From JBGLNJ01 sp034434835 (GTDB taxonomy: Bacteria; Chloroflexota; Anaerolineae; Fen-1058): DNA of 64,000 bases. The notes under the pieces were generated by a model. That model saw only the letters and a list, made by a program, of their open reading frames with translations. It ran no database searches and was not told the DNA's origin. The DNA is taken from NCBI GenBank assembly GCA_034434835.1, contig DAOTXX010000177.1:1-64000 (forward strand), written 5' to 3'. Every line of letters starts with the position of its first letter. The stretch's first letter is position 1. The position numbers and the translations under genes are program-made. Below are positions 58,436 to 64,000 of this stretch, in pieces.

Positions 58436-59468
58436 CGTGCAGGTTGCGCACCGTGTGGACGAGATCGGCCCGGCCACCTGGGATCACCTGGGCGCAGGGC
58501 GACCTTTTGCGAGCTACCGCTGGTATTGTTTCGGCGAACGAGTGCTGGCGGATATGCTGCCGGTCTATATCATCCTATCTCAAGCCGGCGAGCCGGTCGC
58601 TCGAGGCACGTTCTGGCTCCATCGCCGGGAGCCGCTGCCGGTTTCCTCCAAACCTGTGCGCCGTCTGATCGAAGCTCTGATGCGCCGTTGGCCCCTGCTG
58701 GTTTGCCGGTCGCCAGTGATCAGCGTCCCCGGGGTGATCCTGCCCGAGACGCCCTTGCGCGATGCCGCGCTCAAGACGATCATCCAGGTGGCGCAGGAGC
58801 AAGCACATCTTCACCAGGCTTCTTTTGTTATCTTTGATTACCTGGAGCAGGCCGAAACCCGGTGGGCAGGTTGGCCAGAAGGTTTCAACACCGTCCAGCT
58901 CTCCAAGCCCGGCACTCGCTTGCCGATTGCCTGGCCGGACTTTGAAAGCTACTTGGACTGCTTGCCCAAATCCGCGCGAAAAGACTATCGAAGAAAATGC
59001 AATCGCGCGGCCAACTTGGGCTTGGTGGTGACAGCACACGAAAAGATAACGCACAGTGACGAGGCGATGGTGCTCATCCGAAACGTCGAGCAGCGGCATC
59101 ATACCTCGCCCAACCCGTGGGTCAAGGCGATCCTGGAACACGCCAGCCTGGTGGATGCGACCTGGTTGACCGCCCAGATCGATCAACGTCTGGTCGGCTG
59201 CGGGCTGTTGTTCAGCGAAGCGGGCACCGGAGTGGCCACCTTGCTGGGACTGGACTATGAGCTGCAGTATGTTTACTTCCAGATACTCTACTCTGCCATC
59301 CGCGCGGCGATTGAAAAGGGGCTCCGAGTCTTGCGCGGCGGGAGTGGGTCCTACGAAGTCAAACAGCAGCTCGGGTTCCAGTTGGAGGATAATGGCTACG
59401 TGGCTTTTGCAGGCAACAACCGCATGGTACACCGGCTGGGGCGCTGGTTATCGGGCAGTCGGCACTAG
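58413..59468 (+). CDS. BioF2-like/FemAB-type acetyltransferase
   Basis: A 351-residue protein with a double-GNAT layout of the BioF2-like (FemAB-related) family. Marks: LPKSARKDYRRKCNRA, the family helix, and LGLDYELQYVYFQILYSAIRAAIEKGL with the C-terminal GGSGSYEVKQQLGF. Such enzymes acylate polysaccharide, lipid or secondary metabolite precursors. The TTG at 58413 has the strong site GGAAGGAGG about 10 nt upstream. It lies 8 nt before the ABC ATPase gene. Confidence 0.82.
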   Translation: MSFSRPFDVQVAHRVDEIGPATWDHLGAGRPFASYRWYCFGERVLADMLPVYIILSQAGEPVARGTFWLHRREPLPVSSKPVRRLIEALMRRWPLLVCRSPVISVPGVILPETPLRDAALKTIIQVAQEQAHLHQASFVIFDYLEQAETRWAGWPEGFNTVQLSKPGTRLPIAWPDFESYLDCLPKSARKDYRRKCNRAANLGLVVTAHEKITHSDEAMVLIRNVEQRHHTSPNPWVKAILEHASLVDATWLTAQIDQRLVGCGLLFSEAGTGVATLLGLDYELQYVYFQILYSAIRAAIEKGLRVLRGGSGSYEVKQQLGFQLEDNGYVAFAGNNRMVHRLGRWLSGSRH

Positions 59469-59476
59469 GGGCACTC

Positions 59477-60241
59477 TTGCAACAGTCACCGCATCTCTCT
59501 GCGAATCCGCTGATCAAGGTTCAGGATGTGCGCAAGACCTACGCCACAGGCGACCGGTCTTTTGCGGCCCTGTGTGGCGTGAGCCTGACCATCCAGCCCG
59601 GCGAGTTCGTCGCCATCATGGGGCCTTCTGGCTCCGGCAAGTCCACGCTGTTGCATCTGCTGGGCGGGCTAGATCGCCCGGCGTCAGGCCAGGTGATCGT
59701 CGCAGGTCAGCCCCTACACGGCATGGACGAAACACAGCTCGCGCTTTTCCGGCGCGCGCACGTGGGCTTTGTTTTTCAGTTCTTTAACCTGATCACTAAC
59801 TTGACTGTGCGCGACAACATCGAATTGCCCGCGCTGCTGAACGGGCGCGCTCACAGCGTCGAGATCTCGCGTCGCGCCGATGCGCTCATGGAGACGCTGG
59901 GCATTGCCTCGCAGGCGGACAAGCTGCCCGCCCAGCTTTCGGGCGGCCAGCGCCAACGGGTGGCGATCGCCCGCGCGCTGATCAACCAGCCAGAGCTTTT
60001 GCTGGCCGATGAGCCGACCGGCAACCTGGATTCAGCCAGCGGAGCTGAAGTGTTGCGACTTTTCAAAGAACTCTATGTTCAGGGTCAGACCATCGTGCTG
60101 GTGACACACGATCCTGCCGCCGCCGCCCACGCTGAGCGCGTCGTGTTCCTTCAGGATGGGCACATCGTTGGCGAAGATAGCGGCCTGGATGCGGCCACGA
60201 TCAGTCAGCGCCAGGCTCTGCGGCAACGTGCATCGCCTTGA
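59477..60241 (+). CDS. ABC transporter ATP-binding protein (MacB/LolD type)
   Basis: A 254-residue ATPase. Walker A is GPSGSGKST, Q-loop VFQFFNLITNLTV, signature LSGGQRQRVAIARAL, Walker B LLLADEPTGNLDS, switch His in LVTHDP. The GNLDS motif marks the LolD/MacB/FtsE group, working with FtsX-type permeases as mechanotransmission or export systems. TTG start; the permease gene follows after 22 nt. Confidence 0.93.
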   Translation: MQQSPHLSANPLIKVQDVRKTYATGDRSFAALCGVSLTIQPGEFVAIMGPSGSGKSTLLHLLGGLDRPASGQVIVAGQPLHGMDETQLALFRRAHVGFVFQFFNLITNLTVRDNIELPALLNGRAHSVEISRRADALMETLGIASQADKLPAQLSGGQRQRVAIARALINQPELLLADEPTGNLDSASGAEVLRLFKELYVQGQTIVLVTHDPAAAAHAERVVFLQDGHIVGEDSGLDAATISQRQALRQRASP

Positions 60242-60263
60242 TCTCAGTAAGGCCTCGGCCGGG

Positions 60264-62588
60264 ATGCAAGCCCTCCTCCGCAAAGTCAAAGCCGACCTGT
60301 TCAACCGCCGACTGGCGACGCTTCTCGTGACGCTGACGATCGGCGTGTCGTCGGCGCTGCTCACGTTGACTGTCACGACGTTGAGCAACATGTCGGCCTC
60401 CTTCGAGCGCAGCTTTGAGGAGCTGAAGGGGGCGCACCTGTGGCTGTACCTGGACCGTTCCGTGACCAGTCGTGCCGACGTGAACCGCCTCGAAGAGCTG
60501 CCGGGCGTGGTTGCCACCACAGGCCTGCAATTCAGCCAGATCGCCCGCGCCGAGTTCGGCTCAGATAAGGCGCTGGTGAGCGTGCGGCAGGTCGAGGCGC
60601 AGCCGCCAGCCGTCAACGCGCTGCGCATCACTGCCGGACGATCCCTTTCGCCAGATGACGAGCGCGGTGTTCTGGTGGACAAGCGGCTGGCCGAGCAATT
60701 CCGTCTCCGGCCCGGCAATCCGATCCGTATCTCTACTGCATCGGGCGACGAATCATTGCAGGTCATTGGCCTGGCGCACAACCCCACGTGGGACATTTAT
60801 CGTACGGTTCAGCCTCCCTACCTTTACGTGTTGGACAAGACATTTGAATCGCTCTTTCCCGATCGGCTGGCATGGGATTGGTCGCTGGGATTGCGCCTGG
60901 CCGATCCGAACGCAGTCAAGCAAACGCTGGCCGCCGCCGAGTCAGCCACGCGGAGCAAAGCGATCCAGGCGCACACGGACTGGCGCGACGTGCGGGAAGC
61001 GTATCTGTTCAACACGCAGCTCAATACGCTCTTTCTCACAGCTTTCGGGCTGTTCGCGCTGGTCGCCGCTGCGCTCATCATGACCAACAGCATCAGCGGG
61101 GCCGTGTTGGCGCAGTTCCGCGACATTGGCGTGCTCAAAGCAATTGGCTTTACCGGCGGGCAGGTCGCAATAGTCTATCTGGGCCAAAACCTGGCGATGG
61201 GGATAGTCGGCGGAGTAGCCGGCATCGCCCTCGGCCTGGCGTTGGCTCCATTGCCGCTCGCCTCGCTGGCCCGCTCACTCAACACGACGCTGCGCCCGGC
61301 GTTCGATCCCGTCTTGCTCTCTGGCGTGCTGATCGGCGTGCTCCTGGTGGTGTGGACCGCCACGATCTGGCCGGCGCGGCGCGGCGCGCGCGTCAACACG
61401 ATCCAGGCGATCACCACCGGTTACGAGCTGCCCAGCGCCAGGCCCTCTCGATTGGCGCGACTGGCGCGCGCCGCGCGATTGCCGATCCCCATCGTCCTCG
61501 GCGCCAAGGATGCCTTTGCCCGGCGCGGACGGGCGACCCTGACGCTGCTCAGCCTGTGGCTGGGCGTGGTGGCACTGGTGTTCAGTTTCGAGCTGAACTC
61601 AGTGATCAATGCTTTTCTGCGCGATCCTTCGCTGGCCGGTGTGGTGTATGACGTTTACGTGAGCCGCGAGACGATGAGCGACGCCACCGCGCGACGGACG
61701 CTCGAGCGCGCGCCGGGGGTGATGGCGACGATCGCACACGTCATCGCCAAAGCCAAGACACCCGAAGGCCAGGAATTTCGTGTGCGCGCTGAAGAAGGGG
61801 AACTGGCGCAGTTCCCGTTCAAACTGGAAGCGGGACGTTTGATCCATACCGACACCGAAGGCGAGGCGATGATCGGTGTGGGGCTGCAATCCTGGCTGGG
61901 GCTGAACGTGGGCGACACGCTGCGTGTGACAGTGAATGAAAAACGCACACCCGCCGAGTGGCGCATCGTCGGCGTATACCGCGAGCCGGCCGATGGCGGC
62001 CAGATGGCGATCGTCAGTCTGCGCTCGCTGCGCGCGATTGACCGCGCGGCCGAGCCGGACACGTACTTTCTGCGCCTGGCCCCCGGCGCGGACGTGGAGG
62101 CGCTGCGCGCTTATCTCAAGAGCCGCGCCGGGTCTTTGTTGAGCCTGGCTGTCGTCAACACAGAAATCTCCAGTCTCTACCAGTTCCGGCTGACGATGCT
62201 CGCGCTTTCGATCGCGCTTTCGGCCATCGCGCTGATCAGCGTGTTCAACTCGGCGGTGCTCAACATGCGCGAGCGGATGAGCGAGGTCGGCACGTACAAG
62301 ACGCTGGGGATGACGCCCGGCCAGGTCGTGCAGATGGTCCTGGCGTCCGGCGGGACGTTGGGAGTGTTGGCCGGGCTGCTCGGCGTGCCGCTCGGCGTGG
62401 TGTTCGTGCAGATCACGCTGACGGCGGTGGGCAGGTCGTATGGCTTTGGCTCGTTCGACCTGCGGCCCGATTGGGGCGCGCTCGTCATGCCGGCGCTGGT
62501 CGCCGTGGGCGTGGGATTGTTGGGAAGCGCCGTGCCAGCGCGATGGGCCGCGCGGCTGAATGTGGTCGAGGTGCTTCAGTATGAGTGA
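60264..62588 (+). CDS. FtsX/MacB-type ABC transporter permease
   Basis: A 774-residue permease with two FtsX-like units. A first membrane helix (LLVTLTIGVSSALLTLTVTTL) precedes a large extracytoplasmic domain, then three helices around residue 250-385. A second set follows, starting near LTLLSLWLGVVALVFSF, with a periplasmic domain and three C-terminal helices (VLASGGTLGVLAGLLGVPLGVVF). Together with the ATPase it forms an exporter or lipoprotein-handling system. Its place after two acyltransferases suggests export of an acylated product (inference). Confidence 0.9.
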   Translation: MQALLRKVKADLFNRRLATLLVTLTIGVSSALLTLTVTTLSNMSASFERSFEELKGAHLWLYLDRSVTSRADVNRLEELPGVVATTGLQFSQIARAEFGSDKALVSVRQVEAQPPAVNALRITAGRSLSPDDERGVLVDKRLAEQFRLRPGNPIRISTASGDESLQVIGLAHNPTWDIYRTVQPPYLYVLDKTFESLFPDRLAWDWSLGLRLADPNAVKQTLAAAESATRSKAIQAHTDWRDVREAYLFNTQLNTLFLTAFGLFALVAAALIMTNSISGAVLAQFRDIGVLKAIGFTGGQVAIVYLGQNLAMGIVGGVAGIALGLALAPLPLASLARSLNTTLRPAFDPVLLSGVLIGVLLVVWTATIWPARRGARVNTIQAITTGYELPSARPSRLARLARAARLPIPIVLGAKDAFARRGRATLTLLSLWLGVVALVFSFELNSVINAFLRDPSLAGVVYDVYVSRETMSDATARRTLERAPGVMATIAHVIAKAKTPEGQEFRVRAEEGELAQFPFKLEAGRLIHTDTEGEAMIGVGLQSWLGLNVGDTLRVTVNEKRTPAEWRIVGVYREPADGGQMAIVSLRSLRAIDRAAEPDTYFLRLAPGADVEALRAYLKSRAGSLLSLAVVNTEISSLYQFRLTMLALSIALSAIALISVFNSAVLNMRERMSEVGTYKTLGMTPGQVVQMVLASGGTLGVLAGLLGVPLGVVFVQITLTAVGRSYGFGSFDLRPDWGALVMPALVAVGVGLLGSAVPARWAARLNVVEVLQYE

Positions 62589-62644
62589 CGGATAAACGAG
62601 GAGCCAACTTCAAAGTGGCGGTGATCTTCAGGCACTTTTCCTCT

Positions 62645-62992
62645 TCACAAGCCGAGACAATATCGAACCGCATCTTCGATTCGCTCAATTGTCGTGCCAG
62701 AGACGCGGCCCGCGGGCGTGTCTGGAAATCGCTTGGGGTCAAGCGAGCGAAGCTGGAAGCACAAAAAGACAGTTTCCATTGGTAAGCCGCTTTCCATTGA
62801 TGACACGCGGACATTCGTCGGGTAATCGCGCGAGATGTTTTCGCCCTTAGTGCCGACGACAACCGTGACCACGAGCGGCAAGCGATTGATGGCATCTATA
62901 GACAAGACCAAGACAGGGCGACGGCCTGCTTGCTCTCTGCCTTCAACCGGATTGAGGTTGACAAAGTAGATTTCACCACGCCGGATATTCAT
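62645..62992 (-). CDS. mazF: MazF/PemK-type endoribonuclease toxin
   Basis: A 115-residue protein with the MazF fold: MNIRRGEIYFVNLNPVEGREQ, GRRPVLVLS and the TT/E ending GTTIERIEDAVRYCLGL. The catalytic Arg and Thr positions (RRPVLV; PMETVFLCFQLRSLDP) are present. It should cleave mRNA. Its start overlaps the antitoxin gene by four bases. Confidence 0.88.
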   Translation of the reverse strand: MNIRRGEIYFVNLNPVEGREQAGRRPVLVLSIDAINRLPLVVTVVVGTKGENISRDYPTNVRVSSMESGLPMETVFLCFQLRSLDPKRFPDTPAGRVSGTTIERIEDAVRYCLGL

Positions 62993-63225
62993 GACGTGGC
63001 TTCCAGTCCGTCTGCTTCGGCAAGGGCAAACTCGGCCTCAATCTTGCGCAGTTCACTTTGAATCTCGAGGTCAGCCGCCATGTCCACAAGTTGGCTATCC
63101 CATACGCTCTGTGTGAGGCTCTTTTCTCGGATGCGATGAGCCAGCCACTCGATGAGCCAGAGTTGCTCATCTGACGATAGACGGTTGATGTTCTCTTGAA
63201 TTTGAGTCAATGCCGGCATGTTCAT
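62989..63225 (-). CDS. antitoxin of the MazF-type pair
   Basis: A 78-residue acidic helical protein: QENINRLSSDEQLWLIEWLAHRI and LEIQSELRKIEAEFALAEADGL. It resembles the small helical antitoxins found before MazF-like toxins rather than AbrB-type MazE. ATG 63225 has AGGAG 8 nt upstream; a GTG at 63234 is possible. Confidence 0.75.
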   Translation of the reverse strand: MNMPALTQIQENINRLSSDEQLWLIEWLAHRIREKSLTQSVWDSQLVDMAADLEIQSELRKIEAEFALAEADGLEATS

Positions 63226-63412
63226 GGTTTGCACTCCTATCTATCTCTCCATTGCATATCCCGATGAAAGTATAAATGATGAAGGGGACAGTGTCAAACT
63301 GAAACGCGGTCTTTACCCCATTTCGGAGCTGGAGGGTAGGCAACAAGAAAATTCCTACTGTGACCACAATCCCAATGATTGACACCATGAGGCTGATAGC
63401 ATTGAGATCCAT
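63167..63412 (-). CDS. possible small membrane protein or remnant
   Basis: 81 residues with a hydrophobic N-terminal segment, SLMVSIIGIVVTVGIFLLPTL. The C-terminal third overlaps the antitoxin gene in another frame, so the natural protein may have ended earlier or be a truncated gene. No ribosome site is clear. The stretch 63226-63643 has no other convincing gene. Confidence 0.3.
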   Translation of the reverse strand: MDLNAISLMVSIIGIVVTVGIFLLPTLQLRNGVKTAFQFDTVPFIIYTFIGICNGEIDRSANHEHAGIDSNSREHQPSIVR

Positions 63413-63643
63413 CTTGTGACTCCTGCGTGATCTGCTTGTGCAGTGAAATTGTATGTCACGCGGGGGGAAAATGTCAAAATTCTCTTCCCTGCACGGTTTT
63501 GCCCAGTTGGATACTGTCAGCGATCAATATGGGAGACATTGATTCGCCATTCAAGACATTCGAGTAACTCGGCCCAAGCCCGTGGCCGGTCGGATGCCAG
63601 TGCGCATGGCGGACTTGTCAGATGCCGCCAAGCGCACCGGGTA

Positions 63644-64000
63644 TCAGGCAGACATACGAAACCGCTGCAAACTGTCGCCGAATTGGGTAACTCCTTCCTG
63701 ATCCGTCAATTCGGGATGCTCCCGGATGAATCGCACAAGAGGAAAAAGCACGTATTGAGTTGACAGGTCTTTGGCAAGGGGCGTGTAGGCATCATAGCTC
63801 GAGATCTGGGCCGTGTAATGATGAATCATGTCCAGGGGCGACTCGGCAGAAGGCTGGATGACGCTTTTCGATCCCATGAACGAGTCGGCTTGCAAGACGA
63901 CGCCCGATGAATCTTGTTCGAGTTGTTTGGCCAGGAGAGATCCCTCGTAAACCTGGGTCTGGAAGGGCATGACGACGAAACCTGGTCCCTCGTCGGCCTG
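63644..64000 (-). CDS. C-terminal part of an unknown protein, cut by the window edge
   Basis: The frame is open to the right edge; 118 C-terminal residues are visible, starting QADEGPGFVVMPFQTQVYEG and going on with SLLAKQLEQDSSGVVL, PLDMIHHYTAQISSYDAYTP and FPLVRFIREHPELTDQEG. I do not recognise the family. The ATG at 63970 is probably internal. Confidence 0.5.
   Translation of the reverse strand, partial: QADEGPGFVVMPFQTQVYEGSLLAKQLEQDSSGVVLQADSFMGSKSVIQPSAESPLDMIHHYTAQISSYDAYTPLAKDLSTQYVLFPLVRFIREHPELTDQEGVTQFGDSLQRFRMSA

Overview
The window looks like chromosomal DNA of a GC-rich, free-living bacterium, most likely a member of the Chloroflexota (Anaerolineae-like). This is an inference, not a proof. 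It rests on the gene repertoire (type 2 IPP isomerase, Ras-like small GTPase next to an OmpR regulator, PQQ-propeller Ser/Thr kinase, DUF2142 and GT39 membrane proteins, AdoK-type adenosine kinase), frequent TTG/GTG starts, and a heavy load of short palindromic and 7-nt-period repeats between genes. No rRNA, CRISPR array, prophage or plasmid backbone is visible. Two tRNAs (Leu-UAA, Gln-CUG) are present.

Layout. 1-1545: hemerythrin gene and a decayed RHS/YD-repeat gene. 1.7-8.6 kb (minus): tRNA-Leu, S9 peptidase, acyltransferase, glutaredoxin-like protein, an unpaired 2-oxoacid oxidoreductase alpha subunit, and a sugar-ABC ATPase. 8.8-16.3 kb (plus): a long gene run joining methionine/SAM salvage (mtnA, adenosine kinase, ahcY) with nucleotide-sugar and glycosyltransferase genes and a MntA/HepT toxin-antitoxin pair. 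16.7-23.9 kb (plus): GDP-deoxyhexose genes (rmd-like, gmd), two nucleotidyltransferase-HEPN fusions, a phosphohexomutase and tatD. 23.9-32.2 kb: polyprenyl synthase, glycosyltransferases, a frameshifted C39-like peptidase and two large membrane glycosyltransferase-type proteins. 32.2-38.3 kb (minus): tRNA-Gln, FmdB, two Hsp20, a YugP-type protease, DnaK, GTPase and response regulator. 38.3-43.4 kb (minus): a phospho-signalling cluster (kinase, PP2C, J-domain/VWA fusion, FHA protein). 43.6-53.4 kb: MFS, hemW, a second polyprenyl synthase, fni, acpP, mobA, lipoprotein, eno and a Pta-N-like protein. 53.5-62.6 kb: hybrid histidine kinase, a class II diterpene cyclase, and a divergent run of two acyltransferases plus a MacB/FtsX-type ABC system. 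62.6-64 kb: a MazF-type toxin-antitoxin pair and a gene cut by the window edge.

The most striking feature is a complete 439-residue intein, with LAGLIDADG-type blocks, inside GDP-mannose 4,6-dehydratase. It is inserted exactly at the catalytic Ser-Glu motif, so the enzyme cannot be active before splicing. Other items worth following are the tandem MNT-HEPN fusions with near-identical 5' parts, the J-domain/VWA/PP2C/kinase/FHA cluster, the diterpene cyclase locus, two MITE families with recognisable ends, a palindromic repeat inserted in frame in hemW, and a dispersed heptad-repeat family that enters coding sequences.
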